From NCBI GenBank assembly GCA_041392805.1, contig JAWKLJ010000002.1:2929001-2993000 (forward strand): 64,000 nucleotides of DNA. The letters run 5' to 3'. How positions within the stretch are numbered: the first letter of the stretch is position 1; each line of letters starts with the position of its first letter. The stretch comes from Saprospiraceae bacterium. Its GTDB lineage: Bacteria; Bacteroidota; Bacteroidia; Chitinophagales; Saprospiraceae. The translations under genes and the position numbers were made by a program. This document shows positions 17,063-26,321 of the stretch, piece by piece. A model generated the notes under the pieces. It did no database searches. It saw only the letters and a list, made by a program, of their open reading frames with translations, and was not told the origin of the DNA.

Positions 17063-17978
17063 AGGCGTAGTTTTTTTCATACCACTCAATCGCCTCGGCC
17101 ACCCCTTCTTCAAAAGGTTTAGAAGGTTTCCAGCCTAATAAGGCCTCCCCTTTGGAGCCATCGACGGTTTTGTAAGGTGCCCCATCTGGCTTGCTGGGAT
17201 CCAGTTTGATGTCTCCCTCATATCCAGTCAGTTTTTTAATCAACTGGCACATTTCGATGATGGAAATACCATTGGCGACGCCGATATTTATAAAATCGGT
17301 CGTGGCGGGCATTTGGATGCTGCGGATCATGGCTTCGGCACCATCGTCAACATGCAGCCATTCTCTGACTGGTGTACCCGAACCCCAGACATTGACAAAG
17401 GGGGCCTTGCTTCTTTTGGCTTCCACGAATTTCATGATCAAAGCGCCTAAAGCATGCGAACGTTCCTCTTCGAAATGGTCCTCGGGGCCATACATATTGG
17501 AGAGTACAATATTGACAATATCCATGCCATGCTGCTTGTTGTTGGCCCAAGAACCAACCCAAAATGCTTTGCGCACAAAGCCATAAACCAAAACAGATTC
17601 ATGCATAGGTCCATCCCAAATCTCCTCTTCTTTGAAAAGCGTAGCTTGTGCCGGATAAACACAATTAGAAATGGGGTTGACAATTCGCTTGATGCCAGTT
17701 TCTCGTGCTGCCCGCAGCAGGTTGACATTCATCAAAAGATTGTTTTCAAACAAATCTGCTGGATATTTATAGCCAAATTGGATACCTCCTACAAAAGAAG
17801 CACAATTGAGTAGCACCTCAGGTTGGTGATGTTCAAAAAAGTTGATGGTTTGGGTATAGTCTCTCAGGTCTACACCGAGACTCAAAGCGGTAAGGATAGG
17901 ATCTTCTCCCCTTTCGCGCAGCTTTTTCACAACCCGTTTACCCAAAAAACCAGTTGCTCCTGTGACTAATATTTTCAT
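17055..17978 (-). CDS. fcl: GDP-L-fucose synthase-like epimerase/reductase
   Basis: This 307-aa extended SDR has the NAD(P)-binding start MKILVTGATGFLGKRVVKKL. NPISNCVYPAQATLFKEEEI aligns with the GSSCIYP active-site Ser region of GDP-fucose synthase. VSNMYGP-like and VREWLHVDDGAEAM segments follow. It is 2 bp from gmd, so it likely converts the Gmd product to a GDP-6-deoxyhexose. The expected YxxxK reads YGFVRK: Arg occupies the Lys position and Lys follows one residue later. The product may be GDP-L-fucose or another GDP-deoxysugar, so the symbol is tentative. Confidence 0.75.
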   Translation of the reverse strand: MKILVTGATGFLGKRVVKKLRERGEDPILTALSLGVDLRDYTQTINFFEHHQPEVLLNCASFVGGIQFGYKYPADLFENNLLMNVNLLRAARETGIKRIVNPISNCVYPAQATLFKEEEIWDGPMHESVLVYGFVRKAFWVGSWANNKQHGMDIVNIVLSNMYGPEDHFEEERSHALGALIMKFVEAKRSKAPFVNVWGSGTPVREWLHVDDGAEAMIRSIQMPATTDFINIGVANGISIIEMCQLIKKLTGYEGDIKLDPSKPDGAPYKTVDGSKGEALLGWKPSKPFEEGVAEAIEWYEKNYAYA

Positions 17979-17980
17979 GA

Positions 17981-19135
17981 TTAAAGTACGTCTTCAACAT
18001 TATTAAGAATAGCGAAACCACCGGTTTTCAAATAGTGGTTCTTTCTCACTCTTTCTACATCCATAGCGACCATTTCCGAAACGAGTTCACCCAGGGTATG
18101 TTTGGCTACCCATCCTAGTTTCTCTTTTGCCTTCGTTGGGTCACCAATCAATAGGTCCACCTCCGTTGGTCGGAAGTAAAAAGGATCAACTTTCACTAAG
18201 GTTTGGCCATGAGACAAATGATTAGGCTCAATGCCTGTTTGTTCTTCAAACTTATAACGATCAATGGCGTTAATGATACCTTGTTCATCTATTCCTCTCC
18301 CTACAAACTCCACATCGATACCTACTTCCGCAAAGGCCATTTTCACAAAATCGCGGATCGAAGTCGTTTTACCAGTAGCAATCACAAAATCTTCGGGTGT
18401 ATCTTGTTGCAGCATCAGGTACATCGCCTCTACATAATCTTTGGCATGCCCCCAGTCACGCTTAGCATCCATGTTACCTAATGATAACAATTGTTGGAAA
18501 CCCAGGGAAATATTAGCCACGGCCCTGGTTATTTTACGGGTAACGAAGGTTTCTCCTCTTACCGGTGATTCATGGTTGAACAAAATGCCGTTGCAGGCAA
18601 ACATGTTGTAGGCTTCACGGTAGTTAACCGTGATCCAGTAGCCATACATTTTGGCCACGCCATAAGGGCTACGCGGATAAAAAGGCGTGGTTTCTGATTG
18701 CGGAATTTCCTGCACTTTACCGTACAACTCAGAAGTAGAAGCCTGGTAGATTTTTGTTTTCTCCGTTAAACCAAGGATTCGCACAGCTTCCAACATCCTT
18801 AGGGTTCCCAGTCCATCTACATTTCCAGTATATTCCGGGGTATCAAAACTTACTTTCACATGTGACATTGCGGCCAGGTTATAGATTTCGTCTGGCTGGA
18901 TTTCCTGCACATACTTAATAATATTATTGGAGTCGGAAAGATCGCCATAGAAATAGTGAAAGCGAGGATCTTCTTCTTGCCTATCATTTGCGAAAAGCGC
19001 ATCAATTCTTTCTGTATTAAAGGAGGAACTTCTTCTTTTCATTCCCCAAACAGTATAACCTTTTCTTAGTAAGGAATCAGCAAGGTAAGACCCATCTTGC
19101 CCCGTGACTCCGGTGATTAGCGCTACTTTTGACAT
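17981..19135 (-). CDS. gmd: GDP-mannose 4,6-dehydratase
   Basis: This 384-aa protein matches Gmd along its whole length: ALITGVTGQDGSYLADSLL (NADP loop), GDLSDSNNII, the catalytic STSELYG and SPYGVAKMYGYW (YxxxK intact), and NHESPVRGETFVTRKITRA. The last motif is usually HESPRRGE; here the first Arg is Val. It turns GDP-D-mannose into GDP-4-keto-6-deoxymannose in the cytoplasm. It is followed immediately by the GDP-fucose-synthase-like gene, the normal arrangement. The 89 bp before the next upstream gene contain no convincing promoter. Confidence 0.93.
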   Translation of the reverse strand: MSKVALITGVTGQDGSYLADSLLRKGYTVWGMKRRSSSFNTERIDALFANDRQEEDPRFHYFYGDLSDSNNIIKYVQEIQPDEIYNLAAMSHVKVSFDTPEYTGNVDGLGTLRMLEAVRILGLTEKTKIYQASTSELYGKVQEIPQSETTPFYPRSPYGVAKMYGYWITVNYREAYNMFACNGILFNHESPVRGETFVTRKITRAVANISLGFQQLLSLGNMDAKRDWGHAKDYVEAMYLMLQQDTPEDFVIATGKTTSIRDFVKMAFAEVGIDVEFVGRGIDEQGIINAIDRYKFEEQTGIEPNHLSHGQTLVKVDPFYFRPTEVDLLIGDPTKAKEKLGWVAKHTLGELVSEMVAMDVERVRKNHYLKTGGFAILNNVEDVL

Positions 19136-19224
19136 GGAATTTTCATTTATTAGATTGATGAATGTTTGTTTTTATTAATGGCAGAGCGAGGTGTAAAGCT
19201 CTAAGCACAAAGGTGGAACACGCT

Positions 19225-20685
19225 CTAAAAAAGCTTAGCTGCTAGTTTTTTTGTTCTAGGAAGAATTATTTTTTCGAGCATCAAGTATTCATCTGTTTTC
19301 CATAGGTAATGTAAACCCAGATAAATAACACCTCCGATGGTTCCCAATAGAAATAAAGTCAAGAAATTGGGTACCATAAATTGATAGGCAAAGTGGAGGA
19401 CCAGGCCCATGATTAAACTAATGACGATAGTAGGTAAAATGTCTTTAATTTGTTCAAAAAAAGGATAATTAAGGTATTTTTTTGAGTAATAAGTTGTAAA
19501 GATCAAATTGACATAAGCAGAAATAACCTGGCCAATCACTAATCCTGTAATTCCAAATTGAACGCCGATGATGATGGCAATGGTAATGCTTATTTTTTCG
19601 AGTATTTCGATCATTAAACCCAAATCTGAACGCCCAAGGACCAATAATATGTTTTGGTTGATCACATGGAAGTGGTACGTCACACCAGCAATACACAACA
19701 ATTTTAAAAAAGGTACAGATGCTGCCCATTTCTCCCCAATAAGGGTAAAGATGATGGGTTCAGCCAGCACACCAAGCAATACCATAGAAGGAAAAATAGC
19801 AAAGGAGGTCAGCTTGATAAACTTTCGATAACCCTCCTTTAATCTAACAAAGTCGTCTTGCAACTTTGAAAGGATAGGATAGGATATTTTTTGAGCAGCT
19901 TGAAACAGGTGATTGATCGCCATATTACAAAACCGATTGGCCTGGTCATAAAACCCCAGCGTAGCAAGGGCAAAGTATTTGCCAATAATGATTTTGAATA
20001 TATGCTGAAAAAAACGTTGAACTAAGCCAGCCAAGAGGATATTAGAGCCAAATTTAAAAAGCCTTAGAAAGGAGGCCTTATAAAATTTCAAACTAAGTTT
20101 CCAAGGGTGGAAATACCACAACAATATGGAGTCTAGCGCTGCTCGAAGGACCAACTGAATGACCAAACTCCACACTCCGAATCCAGCAAAAGCCAAAACC
20201 ACAGCCACCCCTCCCGAAATCAGTACAGAAGGAATGCGTACTTTAGTTTGCGTTTTAAAATCAATTTGCTGGGTCAGTACAGCCTGCTGAATAATAGAAA
20301 AGGAGTTGATAATCAGGTTGAGCCCCATTATTCGAGTAATGGGAACCAGTGATGGCTCTTTGAAAAAACCGGCAATCGCTGGTGCACAGACAAATAAAAT
20401 GCCATAAACCACCAGGGCTGTAATAAAGTTAAAAACAAAAGTGGTGGACTTATCAGCCTCCGATATTTCCTTTTCCCTGACCAGCGCATTTGAAAACCCG
20501 CTGTCGACAAAACTGCTGGATAATTCAAAAAAGACCATTACCATCGCTATCACCCCAAAATCCTCGGGAGATAATAATCGCGCCAAAATAAGGGTGATGA
20601 TAAAGTTAATGGAGCTACTCCCCAGCTTGTCAATGATCACCCACAAAAAAGCAGAAACAGACTTATCTTTTAGAGAACCTGACAT
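19225..20685 (-). CDS. Wzx-type flippase (MOP superfamily polysaccharide transporter)
   Basis: This 486-aa polytopic membrane protein of the MOP/PST family starts with FLWVIIDKLGSSSINFIITL and has about 12-14 hydrophobic segments. It contains the conserved start region LARLLSPEDFGVIAMVMVFF and the ALVREKEIS segment. It likely moves the lipid-linked EPS repeat unit across the inner membrane. It directly abuts the tyrosine-autokinase gene (stop and start adjacent), so export and regulation genes are one unit. Together with the polymerase, Wzc and Wza homologues it defines a Wzy-dependent pathway. Confidence 0.88.
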   Translation of the reverse strand: MSGSLKDKSVSAFLWVIIDKLGSSSINFIITLILARLLSPEDFGVIAMVMVFFELSSSFVDSGFSNALVREKEISEADKSTTFVFNFITALVVYGILFVCAPAIAGFFKEPSLVPITRIMGLNLIINSFSIIQQAVLTQQIDFKTQTKVRIPSVLISGGVAVVLAFAGFGVWSLVIQLVLRAALDSILLWYFHPWKLSLKFYKASFLRLFKFGSNILLAGLVQRFFQHIFKIIIGKYFALATLGFYDQANRFCNMAINHLFQAAQKISYPILSKLQDDFVRLKEGYRKFIKLTSFAIFPSMVLLGVLAEPIIFTLIGEKWAASVPFLKLLCIAGVTYHFHVINQNILLVLGRSDLGLMIEILEKISITIAIIIGVQFGITGLVIGQVISAYVNLIFTTYYSKKYLNYPFFEQIKDILPTIVISLIMGLVLHFAYQFMVPNFLTLFLLGTIGGVIYLGLHYLWKTDEYLMLEKIILPRTKKLAAKLF

Positions 20686-23034
20686 TTAGACCTTCGCTTT
20701 TTTGCTGCGTTTGCTTTTAGCCTGACCATTGCTTTTCGCCTTGTCTTCGCCATAGCCGTAGCCATATCCGTAGCCATAGCCATATCCACCTCCTCGGTTG
20801 AGTGATACGCCATTAAATACAACAAATGGCTTAGGTAGTTTGTCTTTTTGGGCGATATCCTTAATGATTTGTAATTGAGCTCTTTTGGTGACTCCTGCCC
20901 GAACCACGTACATGCTAGCCTCGACTAAATCCTTTAGCTGTAAGGCATCAGCCACCAAGCCTACCGGCGGAGCATCCAGGATGATAAAATCGTACATCTC
21001 GCGCATTTGATCGATAAAGCGCCTAAGGCGTTCTGATAAGATCAATTCACTAGGATTAGGCGGTTTAGGGCCACAAGTAATAACATCCAAATTATCGTGT
21101 AGACCACTATTGAAGATGATTTCATCGGCACTAACATTAGGGTCAATCAAAAAATTGACAATCCCTGGTCGCGTGCCTTCTCCTTGAAAATATATGGATT
21201 GTTTAGGTTTTCTAAGGTCTAGTTCTATCAGTAATACCCTTTTTCCGGTAAGGGCCTGAGCCATACCCAGGTTGGCAGCGATAAAGGATTTTCCATCGCC
21301 TGATGCACTGGAGGTGACCATGATGGATTTCAGTGTTTTACCCGGCGCAACATAAGCTAAATTGACCCGAAGTAATCTAAACATCTCAGCAATAGGAGAT
21401 TGGCTATTCTCAGTTACCACCACCTTGTTTTTGCGGCTACTTGACCCCAGCGATCCGACAACAGGCACCCCTGCTATTTCTTCAATTTCTTCTTCAGTTT
21501 CCACCTTATCATTCATCGATTCCAACATAAAAATCAAGCCAGTAGGGATAGCCAAACCCATGAAGAAGGCAATGAGGATCGTCTGGGCTTTTTTAGGGCT
21601 GACAGGGTTATTGCTGCCCCCGGGGGGTTCAATGATTTTGCCAGTGGATACTGTTACAGCCAGTGAAATGGCAGATTCTTCCCGCTTTTGCAAAAGATAC
21701 AGGTACAGATTTTCCTTAATATCTTTCTGTCTTTCAATCTGGATAAGTTCCCGCTCTCGGGTCGGCAAACTCTGCATACGCGTTTCCAAGCCACTTCGCA
21801 ACTCTTTGTTTGCATCTCGGGCGATGGTAAGGTCACCTTTGATAGAACGAATATTATCGATGATGGTCTGTCGCAAGTTCTGTATCTGTTTGTCTATCAA
21901 TTTCAGATCTGGGTGATCAGGACCTAATTCTGCACTCTGGCGTGTTCTATCTTGTATAAAATCATTAAAGCTTGCCAACTGGTTGGTCAAAGTGAGGTTC
22001 GTCAAGGTTAAGTTGGTAGGAACAAACTCAAACTTATCTCTGTTTTTGGTGAGGACAGATTCTATCCCATTGAGAATTTCCAACTGAATTTCTCGATTCG
22101 TAATCTCTTTATTGTAGCTATTAAGCTCATTCATTAACAAATTTCCTTCGACGGAATGAGACATCATACTAAAGCGGCTTTTATAGCTCGCTACATTTCG
22201 CTCTGCTGCTTCTAGCTCTTCTGTAATTAAATCGATCCGTTCGCTAATCAGGCCAATACTGTTTTCATAGACCTTGTTTTTGTCTTCCTTGGTTTTTTCA
22301 TTATAGGCCTCAATTACACTAGCCAACAATTCTCTCCCCCTAACTGGGCTTGCATCCTGTATGCTCAACATCAAGGTGCTAGACTTCTCTCCAACGGGAA
22401 CGATACTCAATTCGTCAACTAATTCGGCCGCTCTTCCCAAAACAGAAGAAATCAACATGGCCACAGGTCCTTGCTCTTCCTCAAAGGTGTTCTGGGCAAG
22501 GGTCAATTTGCCTTCATCTAGCTTTAATTCTTTGCCAAAAACACCAGCATATTCCTTTTTATTTTTTTTATCATCTATGGTAACCAATTGGTAACCACCA
22601 CTCTGATCAAAAAACAATTCACCATAAACGCCCATCCACTCCTCATTGGGTTGCCAATCCACTACCCGCACGGGAGAATTGTAAACCAACTCGTGCTTTT
22701 TGAACCGTTCAAGGCCAAAAAACTGATAATGAAGCTGCATTTTCTCCACCACCCTTTTCATGATAGGTGTAGATTGAAGAATCAGTACTTCATCAACTAA
22801 ATTCTTCTTTTTGCGGAGTTTAAGTTCATCAAAAATGGCTTCCTCGACCAGCTCTCCAGATTTTTCTTCATCCTTGATGAGCAACATAGCTTGTACCTGG
22901 TATTTGGGCTGAGCGCTTTTTAGATACACATAGGCAAGGCCTGCAAATAAAGGGAAAATAATAAGGTATAAGTACCAATATTTTAATCCTTTATATAAAA
23001 AGGCTTTTAGATCGATTTGATTGTAATTTTCCAT
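20686..23034 (-). CDS. Wzc-like polysaccharide co-polymerase and bacterial tyrosine autokinase
   Basis: This 782-aa inner-membrane protein has a Wzz domain with TM1 (YWYLYLIIFPLFAGLAYVYL) near residue 20. A long periplasmic coiled-coil part with NRDKFEFVPTN-type helices follows, and TM2 (ILIAFFMGLAIPTGLIFML) near residue 490. The C-terminal BY-kinase domain has Walker A SSASGDGKSFIAANL, Walker A' LLIELDLRKPK and Walker B FIILDAPPVG. The autophosphorylation tail is unusual: six Gly-Tyr units followed by a Lys-rich end. It controls EPS chain length with Wza and is reversed by the PHP phosphatase encoded upstream. Confidence 0.92.
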   Translation of the reverse strand: MENYNQIDLKAFLYKGLKYWYLYLIIFPLFAGLAYVYLKSAQPKYQVQAMLLIKDEEKSGELVEEAIFDELKLRKKKNLVDEVLILQSTPIMKRVVEKMQLHYQFFGLERFKKHELVYNSPVRVVDWQPNEEWMGVYGELFFDQSGGYQLVTIDDKKNKKEYAGVFGKELKLDEGKLTLAQNTFEEEQGPVAMLISSVLGRAAELVDELSIVPVGEKSSTLMLSIQDASPVRGRELLASVIEAYNEKTKEDKNKVYENSIGLISERIDLITEELEAAERNVASYKSRFSMMSHSVEGNLLMNELNSYNKEITNREIQLEILNGIESVLTKNRDKFEFVPTNLTLTNLTLTNQLASFNDFIQDRTRQSAELGPDHPDLKLIDKQIQNLRQTIIDNIRSIKGDLTIARDANKELRSGLETRMQSLPTRERELIQIERQKDIKENLYLYLLQKREESAISLAVTVSTGKIIEPPGGSNNPVSPKKAQTILIAFFMGLAIPTGLIFMLESMNDKVETEEEIEEIAGVPVVGSLGSSSRKNKVVVTENSQSPIAEMFRLLRVNLAYVAPGKTLKSIMVTSSASGDGKSFIAANLGMAQALTGKRVLLIELDLRKPKQSIYFQGEGTRPGIVNFLIDPNVSADEIIFNSGLHDNLDVITCGPKPPNPSELILSERLRRFIDQMREMYDFIILDAPPVGLVADALQLKDLVEASMYVVRAGVTKRAQLQIIKDIAQKDKLPKPFVVFNGVSLNRGGGYGYGYGYGYGYGEDKAKSNGQAKSKRSKKAKV

Positions 23035-23071
23035 GGTGGGATTTGATTGACAAATTGTGTAGTCCTATAAA

Positions 23072-23851
23072 TTAAAGTCTTGTACCTAATAAAAAGGTTA
23101 AAAGTGTCACAACTGGAAAGAAAACATTAGAGTACCTGGAAATAAAGTCCCCTTGTGTAGCATACTGCTTAGCTTTTAAGGGTTCGACATAAACAATGTC
23201 GTTGGGTTGCAGGTAAAAATAGGGCGATTTAAAAAGTGCTTTATCTTGGGTGTTAAGCCGAATAAACTCTCTTACTTCATTTCTTTCGCGGATAATTAAT
23301 ACGGAATTCCGTTTGGCATATGGGGTAAAATCTCCTGCCATTCCCAATGCTTCCAAAATTGTTAATCGCTCATTGGGAATGGTGTAGGCATTGGGCCTGG
23401 TGACTTCCCCTAGCAGTGTAATTCGAAAATTCATAAAACGCACCTGAACGGAGGCATCGGGTATAAATCGAATCAATTTCTCTACTAGCTCACTGCGAAG
23501 ACTAGATACGGTTTTACCAGCTGCTTTCACTTCTCCCAAAAAGGGCAGATAGATATTTCCTACTTCATCTACCCTGTAGCCGTCTAAAACCCCTAATGCA
23601 TTTTCACCGGTCGCACCTTGGCTTTCTTTTTCCAACTGAAAAGCAACTACATTTTCCGGCTTTCTACTTGCTACTTTAATACTGAGAATGTCATCTGGTT
23701 GAATCACAAGAACAGGTAAGGTATCAATAACAGACAATTCCGTTTGCACGGTCTCAAACATGAGCATTTCTGGGTATTTGACACTGCCACAACTACTCAT
23801 AAGGACGACGACAATGACTGAAAAAATCAGAGAAGAATACTTTCTCTTCAT
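23072..23851 (-). CDS. Wza-like outer-membrane polysaccharide export lipoprotein
   Basis: About 259 aa from the ATG at 23851 (MKRKYSSLIF). A lipoprotein signal ends VVVLMSSCGS, so the mature protein starts at that Cys. A Poly_export domain (LVIQPDDILSIKVASRKPEN, YRVDEVGNIYLPFLGEVKAAG) is followed by a SLBB domain (ITLLGEVTRPNAYTIPNERL). A C-terminal hydrophobic segment, FFPVVTLLTFLLG, may anchor it. It forms the outer-membrane exit for EPS with the Wzc-like partner 37 bp downstream. A more upstream start at 23893 is less likely because it would disrupt the signal peptide. Confidence 0.9.
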   Translation of the reverse strand: MKRKYSSLIFSVIVVVLMSSCGSVKYPEMLMFETVQTELSVIDTLPVLVIQPDDILSIKVASRKPENVVAFQLEKESQGATGENALGVLDGYRVDEVGNIYLPFLGEVKAAGKTVSSLRSELVEKLIRFIPDASVQVRFMNFRITLLGEVTRPNAYTIPNERLTILEALGMAGDFTPYAKRNSVLIIRERNEVREFIRLNTQDKALFKSPYFYLQPNDIVYVEPLKAKQYATQGDFISRYSNVFFPVVTLLTFLLGTRL

Positions 23852-23920
23852 AATGATTGGATTTTTTTCAAGTGTATTTTTAAATTTTCTCATAATAATG
23901 ACAAAAATAGAACGAATCGG

Positions 23921-24694
23921 TTATTGAAAAGTATGGTTAAAAAAAGAGCCTTCAAATTGAACCCTAGACATTTCCCTTAGTTGACCAATATGGTGGACAT
24001 CCGTACCCGCTAAGTCGTACCACCCCTTGTTTAAGATGAATTGAGCAGCCTCGGCAACTTCTTTTCCATACCTACCAGCAAGTGCAGCGATATTTAGCTG
24101 AAACAGGCATCCCATTTCTTTTAAACGCTTTAACTGTTGCCATTTTTTGTGGTAATAGGTGTAACGTTCTGGATGCGCTAAAACAGGGCGATAGCCTTTT
24201 AACTGAATTTCAAATAGGGTGTGTTCAATCCCTTGAAAAACTTGAAAAAGAGACATTTCAATTAGTACAAGATCTTTTGTAAGGGTAAGTAGTCCGTTTT
24301 CTAAATGGTTTTTAAAGTTTTCATCAAGCATATATTCCGCTGCAAGAGATAATTCAACAGCCCATTCCTTTTTTTTCACTTCTTTTTTAAATTGCTGAAA
24401 TACGGCTGTTAGCTGTTTAGGGTCGTTCTCAAAAAAATTCTTCTTAATATGAGGCGTTGCAATCAGTTTCTTAAACCCCAAATCCATTAAAGCGCCTACT
24501 ATTTCCAGTCCTTCCTCCATGGTTTGGGCACCATCGTCGACCCCTGGCAACCAATGAGCGTGAACATCAGTTAACAACTGCTCACCAATTAAAACAGGCG
24601 CTGTCTGCGAAGGTGAAAAAACTTTTTTCAGAGACTCCCAAAGGCGAAAATTAAGAAATTCTTTTTGCTTTTTTAAATCTATAAAATAATCCAT
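23921..24694 (-). CDS. CpsB/YwqE-type PHP-domain tyrosine phosphatase
   Basis: This 257-aa PHP-fold metallophosphatase has the metal-binding series DVHAHWLPGVDDGAQT, ATPHIKKNFF, SLAAEYMLDE, LAHPERYTYY and GTDVHHIGQL, all intact. Members dephosphorylate the BY-kinase tail and so set the balance of EPS export and chain length. The gene lies directly upstream of the Wza- and Wzc-like genes, the usual grouping in Bacteroidota and Firmicutes EPS loci. It acts in the cytoplasm. No signal peptide is present. Confidence 0.9.
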   Translation of the reverse strand: MDYFIDLKKQKEFLNFRLWESLKKVFSPSQTAPVLIGEQLLTDVHAHWLPGVDDGAQTMEEGLEIVGALMDLGFKKLIATPHIKKNFFENDPKQLTAVFQQFKKEVKKKEWAVELSLAAEYMLDENFKNHLENGLLTLTKDLVLIEMSLFQVFQGIEHTLFEIQLKGYRPVLAHPERYTYYHKKWQQLKRLKEMGCLFQLNIAALAGRYGKEVAEAAQFILNKGWYDLAGTDVHHIGQLREMSRVQFEGSFFNHTFQ

Positions 24695-24712
24695 TTACAA
24701 ACACGACATTAA

Positions 24713-25720
24713 TTAAGAGAAAAGGTCAGATACCGGAACAAACTCCTTGCTGATTTGTCTTTCAAAGGGGTGAGTAGTGGTCGGCAGCCCTGCCAAAGGA
24801 TGGTATTCTCCTACCAGCCCGATGGGCTTGGTATTTCGAATGTCATAAGCTATCTGGATTGCTTGCGCTGCTTGTTCTAGCCTAAAACCCTTCCCTTCCA
24901 GGATAGCCTGATAACTTAGCGTGTGTAAATCCGTAAAACCTCCGCTAAACTCTATTTCCTCTCCGTCAACCGTTATGGATCTATAGGTAGTGGCCCCTTT
25001 GCGTTTTACAGCTTCGGGAATGGTGTCGTAATTGATGCTCAAAAACCATCGAACCCTAGCACGCTCAAGGGAAAGAAAACCAGATGCCCTGTCATGCGTA
25101 TGCAAGTTCACTACATTGGATTTAATATCACCAAAAATCCAATGCAACATATCAAAGAAATGAATGCCAATATTTGTGGCTATTCCCCCAGATTTGTCAT
25201 TTGCTCCCTTCCAACTGGTATAATACCATTTGCCCCTTGAGGTGATATAACTAAGATCAACGTCATAAACTTTATGGGGATCGCCTTCTTCTACTTTTTT
25301 CTTTAAAGCAATTAGTGACGGATGCAGCCGGAGTTGTAAAATGGTATTCACTTGTGATCCAGTTTCTTTTTCTATATCCATAAGCGCTGCCACATTCCAG
25401 GGGTTTAGCACCAATGGTTTTTCGCAGATTACATTTGCGCCCACCCGCAGTCCAAATCGGATATGCGCATCGTGCAAATAGTTGGGCGAGCAAACGGAAA
25501 CATAATCAATAGGGGTCCCACTACGCTCCAATTTGCTGATGTGACGATCAAAACGTTCAAATTCCGTAAAAAAGTCAGCCTGAGGGAAGTAGCTATCAAT
25601 AATCCCTACAGAGTCGTTGGGGTCAAGAGCCGCAACAAGCTCATTACCAGTGTCTTTTATCGCCCCCATGTGACGTGGGGCAATATAACCAGCCGCACCT
25701 ATTAACACAAAATTTTTCAT
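24713..25720 (-). CDS. Gfo/Idh/MocA oxidoreductase, WbpB/WlbA-like
   Basis: This protein of about 335 aa has an NAD-binding start (MKNFVLIGAAGYIAPRHMGA), the EKP motif in GANVICEKPLVLNPWN, and QLRLHPSLIALKK with GGIATNIGIHFFDMLHWIFG in the catalytic part. These features match WbpB/WlbA, which oxidises the 3-OH of UDP-GlcNAc uronic acid, more than generic members. The TviB/WbpA-type dehydrogenase gene upstream would supply that substrate, so a UDP-diaminouronic acid pathway is plausible. The required acetyltransferase is not seen here. ATG at 25720 is chosen over a start at 25744. Confidence 0.8.
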   Translation of the reverse strand: MKNFVLIGAAGYIAPRHMGAIKDTGNELVAALDPNDSVGIIDSYFPQADFFTEFERFDRHISKLERSGTPIDYVSVCSPNYLHDAHIRFGLRVGANVICEKPLVLNPWNVAALMDIEKETGSQVNTILQLRLHPSLIALKKKVEEGDPHKVYDVDLSYITSRGKWYYTSWKGANDKSGGIATNIGIHFFDMLHWIFGDIKSNVVNLHTHDRASGFLSLERARVRWFLSINYDTIPEAVKRKGATTYRSITVDGEEIEFSGGFTDLHTLSYQAILEGKGFRLEQAAQAIQIAYDIRNTKPIGLVGEYHPLAGLPTTTHPFERQISKEFVPVSDLFS

Positions 25721-25744
25721 AAAGGAAGGGTCTAAATGTTTCAA

Positions 25745-26047
25745 AATTGAAGGCTTGCTATGGCTTCGCCGTTGATAAGTCGCAAGGCCTTAATCTCCAA
25801 AAAAAATTGATGAATATCTGCTTATACACTTCGACTAATCAGGCTCCAGGGCCTCACTAATTCACCAAAAATCAGTTGGAAAGAACACCAAACATGAGAC
25901 CCCATTTTTTCAAGGTGGTCACAAGTCAGGTGTCCATCCCAATTGACATTTGGCATGGATGTTGATTTTGTTGCTTAGTTGACCTAATGGTCGAGGTAAG
26001 TAGATGCCGATTTGGTTATTCGGCGTTTTGCGCTCTTTATGCTCTAT
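25745..26047. other. Gene-poor stretch in EPS operon, possible mobile-element scar
   Basis: No convincing coding sequence lies between the WbpB-like gene and the truncated NusG-like frame. The stretch contains many stops in all frames. It has phrases with the look of insertion-sequence ends, such as TGTCAATTGGGATGGACA and GACCACCTTGAAAAAATGG on the minus strand. No matching terminal repeats could be defined by eye. It is unusual as the only large gap inside an otherwise tight operon. Confidence 0.4.
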
Positions 26048-26290
26048 TCACACCAAAAATGCTCTTTTTCTAATATCGAATACTCGCTTTAGTAAAGTAG
26101 GATCAACCTGCATATGCAGCGTATTTCCTTGCGTTCTATCAAATTGTTGAATGGGTGGTAAATAAGTTGAAATGTTTTGAGCGTCTAATCTTTTAGGGAT
26201 TAGTTTTTCGCTTTTATACCGGGGAGGAATAGCAAAGCAGCGGGCTTCGTGCTCGTCCAAATGAATAGCTATTTTCCTCAGTGTGTTCAT
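26048..26290 (-). pseudogene. Truncated NusG/UpxY-like antiterminator (N-terminal domain only)
   Basis: An 80-codon frame from the ATG at 26290 encodes ARCFAIPPRYKSEKLIPKRL followed by DAQNISTYLPPIQQ. This fits the start of the NGN domain of UpxY/RfaH-like NusG paralogues: W-[YF]-A-x-x-x-R-x-x-x-E-K, then L-x-x-Q-x-I-x-x-Y-L-P. After YLPPIQQ the similarity stops and the frame ends. Full-length relatives have about 160-190 aa and a C-terminal KOW domain, which is missing. The gene follows the first gene of the EPS operon, a typical place for such antiterminators. It is probably a decayed regulator. Confidence 0.55.
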
Positions 26291-26321
26291 CTCAGTGTGT
26301 TTATCGGTTTCTCGGAAAAAA

